A model generated the notes under the pieces. It was given only the letters and a program-made list of their open reading frames with translations, did no database searches and was not told the origin of the DNA. The position numbers and the translations under genes are program-made. From DASSUW01 sp963844205 (lineage in GTDB: Bacteria; Actinomycetota; Thermoleophilia; Solirubrobacterales; Solirubrobacteraceae), in contig CAWJNK010000014.1 of NCBI GenBank assembly GCA_963844205.1, positions 558,001 through 622,000 on the forward strand: a stretch of DNA of 64,000 nucleotides, in the 5' to 3' direction. The number at the start of each line of letters is the position of its first letter. Position 1 is the first letter of the stretch. Positions 14,086-24,361 of the stretch are shown here, piece after piece.

Positions 14086-15266
14086 GCGACCTCGCGCAAC
14101 GCTGCGAGCAGCGCCTCGTCGCGCGGCGTGTCGGGATCGTCCTTGGCCTGCACGTCGGGCGCCACGCCGGCGCCGCGCGAGACCCCGCCGCCGCCCAGGT
14201 TGCGCCCGCTCGGCAGGAAGTACTCGCCGACCGTGATGTCGAGCGCGCCGCCATTGGGCAGCGGCTCGATCTCCTGGAAGACGCCCTTGCCGAACGTGCG
14301 CGTGCCGACCACCGTCGCGCGGTCGCGGTCCTGCAGCGCGCCGGTGACGATCTCGGACGCGGACGCGCTGCGGTCGTTGACCAGCACCACCACGGGAACG
14401 TCGCCGTCGATGGCGCCGCCGGTGGCCTCGTAGACCTGGGTCGGCCGCGAGCGGCCCTTGGTGGTGACGATCTTGCCGTCGGGGACGAAGATCGAGGAGA
14501 CCATGACGGCCTCGTTCAAGAGGCCGCCGCCGTTGTCGCGCAGGTCGAGCACCACGCCCTCCGCGCCCTCCTTGAGCAGGCGCTTCACCGCCTCCGCGAC
14601 CTCGCCGTGCGCGCCGGAGGTGAACCCCGCGAGCCGGACGTGGGCGATCTCGTGCCCGCCCACGTGGCGCATCTCGGCCTTGACGACGGGGATCGCGACC
14701 TCCGCCCGGCGCAGCGTCACCTCGCGCGTCTGGCCGTCCGAGCGGACCGTGAGCCGCACCGGAGTGCCGGCCGGGCCTTTGATCTGGGTCGTCGACTCCT
14801 CCGAGCTCGAGCCCGCGATCGACTTGCCGTCGACGTGGGTGATGACGTCCCCGGGCTTCAGGCCGCCCTTGTCGGCGGGCGAGCCCTCGTAGACGGTCAG
14901 CACGCGCAGGCCGCGCTCGATCTCCTCGACCGTCATGCCGACGCCCTCGAAGCGGCCCTCGGTCGCCTCCTGGAAGTCGTCGTAGTCGCGCGGGGCGAAG
15001 TAGTGCGAGAAGCGGTCGTCGAGCGAGCCGACCGCGCGCTCCAGCGACTTGTCGAGCAGCTCCTTGCGGTCGACCTCGCGGTAGTAGTCGCGCTCGAGGG
15101 TGTCGATCGCCTCCTCGTACACCCGCCCGTCGGTGTCCGCCACGAGCATGTCCCGGACCGGCGCAGGGAGCGAGTCCGGGTGCCCGCCGAGCCAGATGCC
15201 GCCGACCAGCAGCAGCGGCAGCAGGAGGACGAGCAGGGGCAGGAACGAGCGTCGGGCGCGGCGCAT
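14082..15266 (-). CDS. C-terminal processing peptidase (S41)
   Basis: A 394-residue exported serine protease. Signal/anchor helix at residues 8-27; PDZ domain around 100-190 (YEGSPADKGGLKPGDVITHV); S41 catalytic domain with LDLRDNGGGLLNEAV, the nucleophile in NDRSASASEIVTGAL and the catalytic lysine in GTRTFGKGVFQEI. CtpA-type proteases trim C-termini of envelope proteins; ctpA commonly follows ftsX in Gram-positive genomes. Its stop overlaps the rnr start by 4 bp. Confidence 0.93.
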   Translation of the reverse strand: MRRARRSFLPLLVLLLPLLLVGGIWLGGHPDSLPAPVRDMLVADTDGRVYEEAIDTLERDYYREVDRKELLDKSLERAVGSLDDRFSHYFAPRDYDDFQEATEGRFEGVGMTVEEIERGLRVLTVYEGSPADKGGLKPGDVITHVDGKSIAGSSSEESTTQIKGPAGTPVRLTVRSDGQTREVTLRRAEVAIPVVKAEMRHVGGHEIAHVRLAGFTSGAHGEVAEAVKRLLKEGAEGVVLDLRDNGGGLLNEAVMVSSIFVPDGKIVTTKGRSRPTQVYEATGGAIDGDVPVVVLVNDRSASASEIVTGALQDRDRATVVGTRTFGKGVFQEIEPLPNGGALDITVGEYFLPSGRNLGGGGVSRGAGVAPDVQAKDDPDTPRDEALLAALREVA

Positions 15267-15312
15267 GAGCCCGCACCACGGTACCGCGACCGCGTCAGCG
15301 CCGAATAAGCGA

Positions 15313-16208
15313 TTAAACCCGCAGGAAGCGCCGCAGCGACAGGCCTGAGCCGGCGGCGGACACGGCGATGGCGGCGCCGAGCAGGAGCGCGATCAGCACC
15401 GGGAAGGCCATCGTGTCGGGCGCGGCGATCAGCGCGTACTCCTGGGCCAGCGGGTCGACCACCGCGACCTTGAACACCGCGAGGATGAGCACCGCCAGCA
15501 GCCCGCCCAGCGCGCCGACCAGCATGCCCTCCATCACGAACGGCCAGCGGATGAACCAGTCGGTCGCCCCGACCAGCTTCATCACCTCGACCTCGCGCCG
15601 CCGCGCGAACAGCGACAGCCGGATCGTGTTGGCGATCAGCAGGACCGACGCGATCATGAGCAGGCCCGCGAGCAGCGCCGTGGTCAGCTTCACGGCGCGC
15701 GTGACCGAGAGGATCTTGTTCGTGTCCTCCTCGCGGTTGGTGACCTCGTCGATCGCCGAGTCGGTCACCGTGCGCTCGCCGCCCGGCCCGACCGGCGACA
15801 GCGCGTTGCGGACCTTGGTGATGTTGTCAGGGTCGTCGGGAGTGATGCGGAAGGTGTGCGGGAGCGGGTTGAAGTCGCCGAGCTCGCCGTAGTACTCGGG
15901 GTTCTTGCGGCGCTGCTCCTCGTAGGCCTGCTCCTTGGAGACGAACTCCACGCTGGCGACGTGCGGCGTGTCGTTCTCGAGCAGGTTGCGCACGCGCGCG
16001 ACGTCCTTCTCGTCGGCGTCGCGGACCAGGTAGACGTTGGCGATCACGCGTCCGCGCACCTCGTTGGCGGCCCCCGTGGTCGCCTGCACGACGGGGATGA
16101 AGACGCCGAGGATGAGCACCGTGACGAGCACGGTCGCCATCGCCGCGAACGACGGGACGGCGTTGCGCTTGAGCGCCCGCAGCGCCTCGCGGATGAAGAA
16201 CCCGACCT

Positions 16209-16212
<4 letters not shown>
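15313..16212 (-). CDS. ftsX: Cell-division ABC transporter-like permease
   Basis: A 299-residue FtsX. One N-terminal transmembrane helix (about 22-43) precedes an extracellular domain (45-170, including KEQAYEEQRRKNPEYYGELG), followed by three C-terminal helices with the conserved cytoplasmic segment RLSLFARRREVEVMKLVGAT. FtsEX signals to cell-wall hydrolases at the septum. The ATG overlaps the ftsE stop as ATGA, fixing the start. Next downstream is ctpA, 46 bp away. Confidence 0.95.
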
Positions 16213-17021
<809 letters not shown>

Positions 17022-17146
17022 CGCGTCCGAGGAGGGTAATTCGCGCGCCAGCGGAACCCCCCTTCCTGAAACGGACATTGCAGCAGAGAGAACGATTTCG
17101 CCCATCCGACGGCGCAAGCGCAGTCGGATGTGCGACGTTACGGTGC

Positions 17147-18400
17147 ATGGCGCGAATCGAATCGTCGAGCCTCCCGTCGGGCCTCCCCCTCCACCGAGTC
17201 GAGATCGACGGCACGCGGGCGACGACCGTGCTCGTGGCGTTCGACGCGGGCGCCCGCACCGAGCGGGCCGACGAGAACGGCATGGCCCACTTCCTCGAGC
17301 ACCTCGTGTTCAAGGGCGGGCAGAAGTACAACGACTACCGCAAGGTCAACGAGACCGCGGAGCGCATGGGCGCGGTGCTCAACGCCTACACGTCGCACGA
17401 CCTCGTGGCGTTCCACATCACCTGCCGCGCCGAGGTGGTGGAGGAGGCGATCGACCTCCTGACCGACTTCGTGGGCCGGCCGAAGATCGACGCCTCCGAG
17501 CTCGACCGCGAGCGCGGCGTGGTGATCCAGGAGATCGCGCGGGCTCACGATCAGCCGTCGGTCCTCGCCGAGCACCTGATCGACCGCGCCGCGTTCGGGG
17601 ACCATCCGCTTGGCCGCCCCGTGCTCGGCCCGGAGGAGCACCTGCGGATGTTCACGCGGGAGGCGATCGTGGCGTTCCGCTCGCGGCAGTGGGCGGGCTC
17701 GCGCGGCGGGGCGTTCCTCGTCGGCAACCTGTCCGCCGTGCCCGACGACTCCGACCTTCTCGACGCGTTCGGCCGCTTCCCCTCGATCTCGCCGGACGGG
17801 GGCACCGAGCCGGCGCCGCCGTTCGCGCCGCAGACGCTCGTGGAGTCGCGGGACTCCAACCAGTCGCACCTGCGTCTCTCCTACCGCCCGTCGATCGACC
17901 CGCGCGACCCGGCGGCCCGCGCGGCGCTGGGCGTCTACTCGACGCTGCTGGGCGGCTCGATGGGGTCGCGGCTCTTCGACGAGATCCGCGAGCAGCGAGG
18001 CCTCGCCTACTCCGTCTACTCGGTCGACCACTCGTTCGCCGACGTGCCGATCCTGCAGCTCTCGGCGGGCCTGGAGTCGGGCAAGTGCGTCGAGGCGTAC
18101 CAGCGGATGCGGGAGATCGTCGACGAGCTGCGGTCCGACGGGCCGAACGAGGCCGAGTTCGAGCGCGCCCGCGCCTACGCGGGGGGCCGCCGGGTGCTGG
18201 CGTTCGAGAACACCAATGCGGTCGCCCGCTATGCGGCGACGCAGTCGATCGTGTTCGGGCAGGACATCGATCCCGACGAGGCGATCGCCGCGCTCGACCG
18301 CACGACGTTCGATCAGGTCGCGGACGTCGCCCGCGGGATCTCGGAGGCGGTGTCGGTGGCATGCGTCGGGCCGCACGAGGTGGGCGAGTTCGCCGCTTGA
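17147..18400 (+). CDS. M16-family zinc peptidase (processing peptidase-like)
   Basis: A 417-residue M16 protein. The inverted zinc motif is complete: HFLEHLVFKG (HxxEH near residue 47) with the downstream glutamate in the ELDRERGVVIQEIARAHDQP segment. The second half-domain contains LGGSMGSRLFDEIREQRGLA, the signature of mitochondrial-processing-peptidase-like proteins. It probably degrades or trims peptides in the cytoplasm. It is divergent from ftsE, and its stop overlaps the start of the 5'-nucleotidase gene (TTGA). Confidence 0.92.
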   Translation: MARIESSSLPSGLPLHRVEIDGTRATTVLVAFDAGARTERADENGMAHFLEHLVFKGGQKYNDYRKVNETAERMGAVLNAYTSHDLVAFHITCRAEVVEEAIDLLTDFVGRPKIDASELDRERGVVIQEIARAHDQPSVLAEHLIDRAAFGDHPLGRPVLGPEEHLRMFTREAIVAFRSRQWAGSRGGAFLVGNLSAVPDDSDLLDAFGRFPSISPDGGTEPAPPFAPQTLVESRDSNQSHLRLSYRPSIDPRDPAARAALGVYSTLLGGSMGSRLFDEIREQRGLAYSVYSVDHSFADVPILQLSAGLESGKCVEAYQRMREIVDELRSDGPNEAEFERARAYAGGRRVLAFENTNAVARYAATQSIVFGQDIDPDEAIAALDRTTFDQVADVARGISEAVSVACVGPHEVGEFAA

Positions 18401-20055
18401 GCCGGCTGTGGCTGGTCGCGGCGGTGGCGGCGCTGGTCGCTGCCGCGCCCGCGACGGCGCGCAAGCGGGCCGAGCGGCCGGTCACGGTCCAGCTGCTCGC
18501 GATCAACGACTTCCACGGCCACCTGGAAGCGACCACGCCGGGCCGGATCAGCCGCGGCACGCGGCGCAACCGCGTGCCCGCCGGCGGCGCCGAGTATCTG
18601 GCGACGCACGTTCGGATGCTCGAGCGGCGCCGTCCGACGCTGGTCGTGTCGGCCGGCGACCTCGTGGGCGCCAGCCCGATGCTGTCGGCGCTGTTCCACG
18701 ACGAGCCGACGATCGAGGCGATGAACGCGATCGGCCTCGACCTCAACGCGGTCGGGAACCACGAGTTCGACGAGGGCGCCGCCGAGCTGCTGCGCCTGCA
18801 GCGCGGCGGCTGTCATCCGCGCGACGGCTGCGGGGACGGCACCGGCTTCGCCGGCGCGAAGTTCCGGTTCCTGGCCGCCAACGCCGTGAGCCGGCGGACC
18901 GGCCGGCCGATCTTCCCGCCCTACGCGATCCGCCGCGTCGGGGGCGTCCGCATCGGCTTCATCGGGCTGACGCTCGAAGGGACGCCGGAGCTCGTCCCGC
19001 CCTCGGTCTCGACCGTCGTGCGGTTCCTCGACGAGGCGCGGACCGCCAACCGCTACGTGCGCGTGCTCCGCCGCCGGAAGGTGCGGGCGATCGTGGTGCT
19101 GCTGCACGAGGGCAGCTCGCCGACCCGGCCCGCGCTTCCGGACGAGTGCCCGGGGCTGGCCGGGCCGCTCGAGGCGATCGTGCGCAGCACGTCGCCGGAG
19201 GTCGACCTCTTCCTCACCGGCCACTCGCACGCCGCGTACAACTGCGTGATCGACCGTCGGCGGGTGACGAGCGCCGGCTCCTTCGGGCGCCTCATCACCC
19301 GCGTCGAGCTCACCGTGGACCGCCGCCGCGACGACGTCGTGCGCGCCGAGGCGCACAACTGGGTCGTCGGTCAGGACGTCATGCGCGCGCCCGATCTCAC
19401 CGAGCTGATCGCGCGCTACGCGCGGCTCGCGGACCCGATGCGGCTGCGCGTGATCGGCCGGCTCGCGCTCCCCGCGAGCCGCACCGCCGACGACTCGGGC
19501 GAGCGACCCATGGGCGATCTCGTCGCCGACGCCCAGGCGCAGGCGACCGGCGCCGACGCGGCGTTCGTCAACCCCGGCGAGATCCGGTCCGGGCTGGCGG
19601 CCGGGGACGTGACGTTCGGCCGCGCGTTCTCGGCGCTGCCGTTCGGCAACTCGCTCGTGTCGATGACGCTCACCGGCGCCGAGCTGTACGAGCTGCTCAA
19701 GCAGCAGTGGTGCGAACGCACGCGCCCGCGGGTGCTCCAGCCGTCCGCCGGCGTCCGCTACGGCTGGAGCGCCGCGACGGCCGCGGCGACGGTGGGCCAG
19801 CCGTGCGCGACGGCGCTCAACCCGGTCACGAGCCTCCAGATCGCCGGCGAGCCGGTCGCCGGCGAGCAGACCTACCGCGTGACGGTCAGCTCGCTGCTCG
19901 CGGGCGGCTTCAACGATTTCGCGGCGCTCGAGGGCGGGATGGAGCGAGCCGACGGCCCGGCGGAGACGGCCGCCGTCGAGGCGTACCTGGCGCCCTCGCT
20001 GGGCGACGAGCCGCTCTGGCCGCCCGCCACCGACCGCATCGAAGTCGGGCCGTAG
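18397..20055 (+). CDS. Exported 5'-nucleotidase/2',3'-cyclic phosphodiesterase-family protein
   Basis: A 552-residue UshA-type enzyme. A TTG start overlapping the upstream stop (TTGA) opens a signal peptide (SRLWLVAAVAALVAAAPATA). The metallophosphatase domain has NDFHGHLEAT, SAGDLVGASPM, GNHEFDEGA and GHSHAAY with the two-metal ligands; the C-terminal nucleotidase domain has NPGEIRSGLAAGDVTFG and YRVTVSSLLAGGFNDF. It would release phosphate or nucleosides outside the membrane. A roughly 20-residue cysteine-containing loop (GGCHPRDGCGDG) sits in the phosphatase domain. Confidence 0.9.
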   Translation: MSRLWLVAAVAALVAAAPATARKRAERPVTVQLLAINDFHGHLEATTPGRISRGTRRNRVPAGGAEYLATHVRMLERRRPTLVVSAGDLVGASPMLSALFHDEPTIEAMNAIGLDLNAVGNHEFDEGAAELLRLQRGGCHPRDGCGDGTGFAGAKFRFLAANAVSRRTGRPIFPPYAIRRVGGVRIGFIGLTLEGTPELVPPSVSTVVRFLDEARTANRYVRVLRRRKVRAIVVLLHEGSSPTRPALPDECPGLAGPLEAIVRSTSPEVDLFLTGHSHAAYNCVIDRRRVTSAGSFGRLITRVELTVDRRRDDVVRAEAHNWVVGQDVMRAPDLTELIARYARLADPMRLRVIGRLALPASRTADDSGERPMGDLVADAQAQATGADAAFVNPGEIRSGLAAGDVTFGRAFSALPFGNSLVSMTLTGAELYELLKQQWCERTRPRVLQPSAGVRYGWSAATAAATVGQPCATALNPVTSLQIAGEPVAGEQTYRVTVSSLLAGGFNDFAALEGGMERADGPAETAAVEAYLAPSLGDEPLWPPATDRIEVGP

Positions 20056-20097
20056 GCTTGACCGGCGCGCAGGGCATTTGCCACGATCAGGGCACGA

Positions 20098-20457
20098 GTG
20101 ACCTTGCCTGAGCTCAACCACCGCGAGCTCGAGCGCTACATCCAGCGGGTTACCGATCGCTGGCCGGTCCAGCGGGCACTGCTGGGCGGCGCCCGCGTCG
20201 CGGACCTGCGTGGCGCCGGGGCGCAGCGCGAGCGCGGCCCCGAGTTCGTCGTCGTGCTCGTCTCCGAGTTCTTCGACGGCGTGCCGTGGCTCGAGCGCGT
20301 CTACGTCTGCGGCAGCCTGTGGGACGCCTACGAGATGGGCGGCCCGGCCGACATGCACTGCTACACGCCGGCCGAGTTCGAGCGCAAGCGCGAGCAGCTC
20401 GCGATCGTGCGGGAGGCGGCCGAGCGCGGGCTCGAGCTCCTCCCGGAGCCCGCTTAG
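20098..20457 (+). CDS. Conserved small protein of unknown function
   Basis: A 119-residue soluble protein starting with GTG. It begins LPELNHRELERYIQRVTDRW and contains GPEFVVVLVSEFFDGVPWLE and DMHCYTPAEFERKREQL. The layout loosely recalls minimal nucleotidyltransferase-type proteins (an acidic strand followed by a 'TP.EFE' motif), but the GSxxxG-type active site is not evident, so I do not assign a function. Its stop overlaps nadA by 4 bp on the opposite strand. Confidence 0.65.
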   Translation: MTLPELNHRELERYIQRVTDRWPVQRALLGGARVADLRGAGAQRERGPEFVVVLVSEFFDGVPWLERVYVCGSLWDAYEMGGPADMHCYTPAEFERKREQLAIVREAAERGLELLPEPA

Positions 20458-21431
20458 CCGATCGCGACCATTCGTTCGATCGGGATGCGGGCGCGGTCGG
20501 CGATCTCCTCCGGCACCTTGACGACCGGCTTCATCTCGCGCAGGACGTCGCGCAGCTTCGGCAGCGTGATCATCTTCATGAAGCGGCAGCTCGCCGCCTC
20601 GTTGGCGGCCACGAAGTCGACGTCCGGCCGGGCCATCTGGAGCGGATGCAGCATCCCGGTCTCGGTGGCGACGATGGCGGTCGTGCCCGCGGGCGCCGTC
20701 TTGGCGTAGCCGAGCATGCCGCCGGTGGAGAGCATGTGCACACCGTCGGGGTCGACGTCGCCGGCCGCGACGTACTCCATCACCGACGTCGAGCAGCCGC
20801 ACTCGGGGTGGATGAGGAAGTCGGCGCCCGGATGCGCGGCGCGCATGTCGCGGATGTCGGCCGGCCGGATCCCCGCGTGGACGTGGCACTCGCCGTCCCA
20901 CACGCGCATCGGACGGCCCGTCATCTTCTCGACGTAGGCGCCGAGGAACATGTCCGGCCCGAACAGGATCTCGGTGTCCTCGCCGTGCTCGCGGTAGATG
21001 TGCTCGACCACCTGGACGGCGTTCGCGGACGTGACGCAGTAGTCGGTCTCCGCCTTCACCTCGGCCGTCGTGTTCACGTACATCACGACGATCGCGCCGG
21101 GGTGCTGGGCCTTCCAGGCGCGCAGCTGCGGCGCGGTGATCGAGTCGGCGAGCGAGCAGCCGGCGTCGGGATCCGGCAGCAGCACGGTCTTGTCGGGCGA
21201 GAGGATCGAGGCGGTCTCGGCCATGAAGTGCACGCCGCAGAAGGCGATCACCTCGGCGTCGGTCTTCGCCGCCTGCTGAGAGAGCCCGAGCGAGTCGCCG
21301 ACGAAGTCCGCGACGTCCTGGACCTCCGGGAGCTGGTAGTTGTGCGCGAGGATCACCGCGCCGCGCTCGGCGGCCAGCGCGCGTACCTCCGACTGCAGGG
21401 CAGGGATGTTGTCGAGAGCGAGCAGAGTCAT
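20454..21431 (-). CDS. nadA: Quinolinate synthase
   Basis: A 325-residue NadA, the [4Fe-4S] enzyme that condenses iminoaspartate with dihydroxyacetone phosphate to quinolinate in NAD synthesis. Visible: ILAHNYQLPEVQDVADFVGD, FCGVHFMAE (first cluster cysteine), PDPDAGCSLAD, VNTTAEVKAETDYCVTSANA, and HPECGCSTSV with a further cluster cysteine. Its ATG overlaps the stop of nadC (ATGA), so nadC is downstream only in coordinate sense: transcription runs nadC then nadA. No nadB is present in the window. Confidence 0.95.
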   Translation of the reverse strand: MTLLALDNIPALQSEVRALAAERGAVILAHNYQLPEVQDVADFVGDSLGLSQQAAKTDAEVIAFCGVHFMAETASILSPDKTVLLPDPDAGCSLADSITAPQLRAWKAQHPGAIVVMYVNTTAEVKAETDYCVTSANAVQVVEHIYREHGEDTEILFGPDMFLGAYVEKMTGRPMRVWDGECHVHAGIRPADIRDMRAAHPGADFLIHPECGCSTSVMEYVAAGDVDPDGVHMLSTGGMLGYAKTAPAGTTAIVATETGMLHPLQMARPDVDFVAANEAASCRFMKMITLPKLRDVLREMKPVVKVPEEIADRARIPIERMVAIG

Positions 21432-22273
21432 GTGGGGGGGAGGGCCTCCAGGGCCAGCGAGAGGTCGAGCCCGGGCGCGGAATGGGTGAGCGCGCCCATC
21501 GAGACGTAGTGTAGCCCGTCAATGGTCGCATAGACCAAAACTGTCTCGGCGTTGACCCCGCCGGACGCCTCGAGCTCGGCCCGGCCGCCGACTTGCGCGA
21601 CCGCGTCACGCACCTGGTCGGGCGTCATGTTGTCGAGCAGGAGCCGCTCCGCGCCGGCCTCGAGCGCGGCGTCGATCTCGGCTCGGTCGCGGACCTCGAC
21701 CGCCAGCGGGAGGTCGGGCCGGGCGGCCCGTGCGCGCCGGACCGCCTCGCCCACGCCGCCCGCGGCGGCCGCGTGGTTCTCCTTGATCAAGATCGCGTCG
21801 TAGAGTCCGGCCCGGTGGTTGACGCCGCCGCCGTCCGCCACCGCCTGCTTCTCGAGCCGGCGCAGGCCGGGCGTGGTCTTGCGCGTGTCGAGGATCTTCG
21901 CGGTCCCACCGGCCTGCTCGACGGCCCGGACCACGCGCGCGGTCGCCGTCGCGATGCCGGACAGGCGGCCGAGGAAGTTCAGCGCCGTCCGCTCGGCGGT
22001 CAGGAGCGCCCGCGCCGACCCTTCGGCCCGGAGCACCGGCGCCCCGGCCTCCCGCCACTCGCCCTCGGGGCCGAGCTCGACGACGATGTCCGGATCGAGG
22101 CGCCGGAAGACCGCCTCCGCCACCGCGAGCCCGGAGATGACGCCGTCCGCCTTCTGGGTGATCAGCGCCCGCGCCCGGGCGCCCTCGTCGACGGTCGCCT
22201 CGGTCGTCGCGTCGCCGTCGCCGACGTCCTCGGCCAGCGCGCGGTCGATGAGGTCGAGCGTCTCGTCGTCCAT
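21428..22273 (-). CDS. nadC: Nicotinate-nucleotide pyrophosphorylase (quinolinate phosphoribosyltransferase)
   Basis: A 281-residue NadC, converting quinolinate and PRPP to nicotinate mononucleotide. Blocks: LTAERTALNFLGRLSGIATA, ILDTRKTTPGLRRLEKQAV, NHRAGLYDAILIKENH, LLLDNMTPDQV and ELEASGGVNAETV. The ATG at 22273 (MDDETLDLIDRALAEDVGDG) gives the normal family start; longer frames overlap the next gene. It forms a tight unit with nadA. Confidence 0.95.
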   Translation of the reverse strand: MDDETLDLIDRALAEDVGDGDATTEATVDEGARARALITQKADGVISGLAVAEAVFRRLDPDIVVELGPEGEWREAGAPVLRAEGSARALLTAERTALNFLGRLSGIATATARVVRAVEQAGGTAKILDTRKTTPGLRRLEKQAVADGGGVNHRAGLYDAILIKENHAAAAGGVGEAVRRARAARPDLPLAVEVRDRAEIDAALEAGAERLLLDNMTPDQVRDAVAQVGGRAELEASGGVNAETVLVYATIDGLHYVSMGALTHSAPGLDLSLALEALPPT

Positions 22274-22283
22274 GCGCGACAGG

Positions 22284-23126
22284 CTACGAGGCGGGCGCGC
22301 GGCCGAGCTCGAGCCCCGCGAGCGCGGACTCGCCCTCGTAGAGCAGCCGCCCGCGGCGCGTCGCGCGCACCCGCAGGCGCCCGGCGAGGTGCTGGTGCGA
22401 CCACGGGACGGTGCGGCGCTCGGCGGGGACCGGGACGTCCAGCACGTGCTCCGCACCCGGGTCGCCGGCGGCCTCCACCTCCACCCGGACGCCGGTCAGC
22501 GAGCGGCCGCGCAGGATCCAGCGGCCGGGGGCGACGTCGGCCCGGACGCCGGCCAGCACCGGCTCGCCGAGCCGGACGAGCCGCCCGCCGACCCAGACGA
22601 CCAGCGCGGTCGCGCGCAGCGGCCCGAGCGCGGGCCCGCCGGCGAACGCGACGGTCACGGGGTCGCCGCCGAAGTCGTGCGCCTCGCCCCACCACCACAC
22701 GGGCGGGAAGCCGTTGCCCCAGTTGCGCTCGACGTACGCCGTCGCGCCGTCGAGCGACCACTCGCCGACGAACCCCTCGGCGCGCGCCCGCAGCACGAGC
22801 GGCCGCCAGTACTGGCGCATGAAGGGCGCCCAGCCCGCCGGCCCCGTCCCGTGCCATGGCCGCGGCCACGCGACGACGTCGTGCAGCCGCGCGTCGACGG
22901 GTGGGTGGGCCGACATCCGGACGTGGTGGGCGTCGCCGGCGAACGCGGCGCCGATCCGCACGCCGCGCGAATCGGACGCGGGATCGTCGAGGATCGTCGG
23001 CCGCCACCCGCCCGGCTGCTGCGCGACGCCGACGAGCGCCCAGCCGGGACAGACGCCGCAGAGGACGATCGCCGCCCGACCGTCAGGCCACGTGAACCGC
23101 CAGAACCACCCCGAAAGGGCGTGCAC
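22284..23126 (-). CDS. Tocopherol cyclase-like protein
   Basis: A 280-residue protein resembling the tocopherol cyclase family (plant VTE1 and bacterial relatives). Key segments are GWFWRFTWPDGRAAIVLCG, DVVAWPRPWHGTGPAGWAPF and the hallmark AYVERNWGNGFPPVWWWGEA. Bacterial relatives are mostly uncharacterised lipocalin-like proteins, so true cyclase activity is not implied. It stands 10 bp upstream of nadC on the same strand and may be co-transcribed. A dispersed repeat (R3) lies just upstream. Confidence 0.75.
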   Translation of the reverse strand: MHALSGWFWRFTWPDGRAAIVLCGVCPGWALVGVAQQPGGWRPTILDDPASDSRGVRIGAAFAGDAHHVRMSAHPPVDARLHDVVAWPRPWHGTGPAGWAPFMRQYWRPLVLRARAEGFVGEWSLDGATAYVERNWGNGFPPVWWWGEAHDFGGDPVTVAFAGGPALGPLRATALVVWVGGRLVRLGEPVLAGVRADVAPGRWILRGRSLTGVRVEVEAAGDPGAEHVLDVPVPAERRTVPWSHQHLAGRLRVRATRRGRLLYEGESALAGLELGRAPAS

Positions 23127-23132
23127 CGCCCG

Positions 23133-23228
23133 CTAGTGGCCCCGGCCGCAAGTACGACGCATTCCGACGGGCCCGGCCCGCGACCCGGACTCCGCCGGTT
23201 GCGCCGAACTTACGACCGGGACCACTAG
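23133..23228. repeat. Dispersed repeat family R3, short copy
   Basis: A 96-bp element with ends CTAGTGG and CCACTAG. Its reverse complement shares CCGGCGGAGTCCGGGTCG and CGGGCCGGGCCCGTCGGAAT with the element at 28581-28750. The right end supplies the TAG stop codon of prfB (23225-23227). Confidence 0.8.
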
Positions 23229-24344
23229 TTCGCGCTCGCGCGGGCGTTCGCCTCGAGCCAGGCCCGGACGAAGCCGTCGAGGTCGCCGTCGAGCACGCGA
23301 TCGGCGCTGCCGACCTCGAAGTCCGTCCGGTGGTCCTTGACCATCGTGTACGGGTGCAGGACGTAGGAGCGGATCTGGGAGCCGAAGTTCACGTCCTGCG
23401 CCTCGCCGCGCTCGCGGGCGATCTCCTCCTGGCGCTCGCGCTCCGCGCGCTCGACGAGCTTGGACCGCAGCATCGCCATCGCCGTCGCCTTGTTGGCCGA
23501 CTGCGAGCGCTCGTTCTGGCACTGCACGACGATCCCCGTCGGCCGGTGGGTGATCCGCACCGCCGAGTCGGTCTTGTTGACGTGTTGGCCGCCGGCGCCC
23601 GAGGCGCGATAGGTGTCGACCTGGAGGTCCTCGTCGTCGATCTCGACCTCGCCCGCGTCCTCCACCACGGGCGCGACCTCGACGCCCGCGAAGCTCGTCT
23701 GGCGGCGGTTGGCGGCGTCGAACGGCGACAGCCGGACGAGCCGGTGGACGCCCTTCTCGGCGCTGTAAAGCCCGTACGCGTTGTCGCCGGACACTCGGAA
23801 GGTGGCGGACTTGATGCCGGCCTCCTCGCCCGCGCTCGCCTCCAGCAGCTCGACCTTGAAGCCGCGCCGCTCGGCCCAGCGCATCATCATCCGCAGCACC
23901 ATCTCGGCCCAGTCCTGGGCGTCGGTCCCGCCCGCGCCGGCGTTGACGGTCACGAGCGCGTCGCCGGCGTCGTACTTGCCGGTGAACAGCCGCGCCTCCT
24001 CGAGCGCGGCCAGCCGCTGCTCGACCGAGACGAGCGTCTCCTCGAACTCGGAGGCGATCTCCTCGTCCTCCTCGGCGAGCTCGGCGAGCCCGTCGAGGTC
24101 GGCGGCGTCGGCCTGCAGCTTCTCGAACGTCTCCAGGCGCCGGCCGAGCCGAGCGTGCTCGGCGCCGACCCGCCCCGCGGCGTCCGGCTCGTCCCAGAAG
24201 CCGGGCTCGCCCATCTGCGTCTCGAGCGCGGAGACGCGCTCCCTCAGACCGGCAGGGTCAAAGGTAGTCCGAGAGCAGGGACAGCTGCTCGCGGATCGCC
24301 GCCAGGCGCTGCGGCGTGGGCTGTGACGCGGAGGGAATCGCCAT
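23225..24344 (-). CDS. prfB: Peptide chain release factor 2 (programmed +1 frameshift)
   Basis: RF2 recognises UAA/UGA. The gene has the classic autoregulatory frameshift: ATG at 24344, 28 codons (ending SLLSDYL), then CTT-TGA-C (24263-24257). After slipping +1 at CTT, reading continues DPAGLRERVSAL to the TAG at 23225, giving 372 residues. RF2 features: SPF tripeptide in RLSPFDAANRRQTSF and GGQ in YRASGAGGQHVNKTDSA. A typical AGGGGG-like internal Shine-Dalgarno just before CTT is not seen (CTCGGACTAC instead). A shifted-frame ORF reaching 24427 is an annotation trap. Confidence 0.93.
24257..24263 (-). promoter_or_regulatory. prfB: prfB +1 recoding site CTTTGAC
   Basis: CTT TGA C in frame with the ATG at 24344. 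Low RF2 leaves the UGA unread and tRNA-Leu slips from CUU to UUU, as established for E. coli prfB. Confidence 0.9.
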
Positions 24345-24361
24345 GGCGCGTCTGAGGCTAC

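Noticed and set aside
14086..15279. N-terminal extension of RNase R to 975 residues
   Set aside because: The extra part is the shadow of ctpA in another frame; the GTGA overlap gives the natural start.
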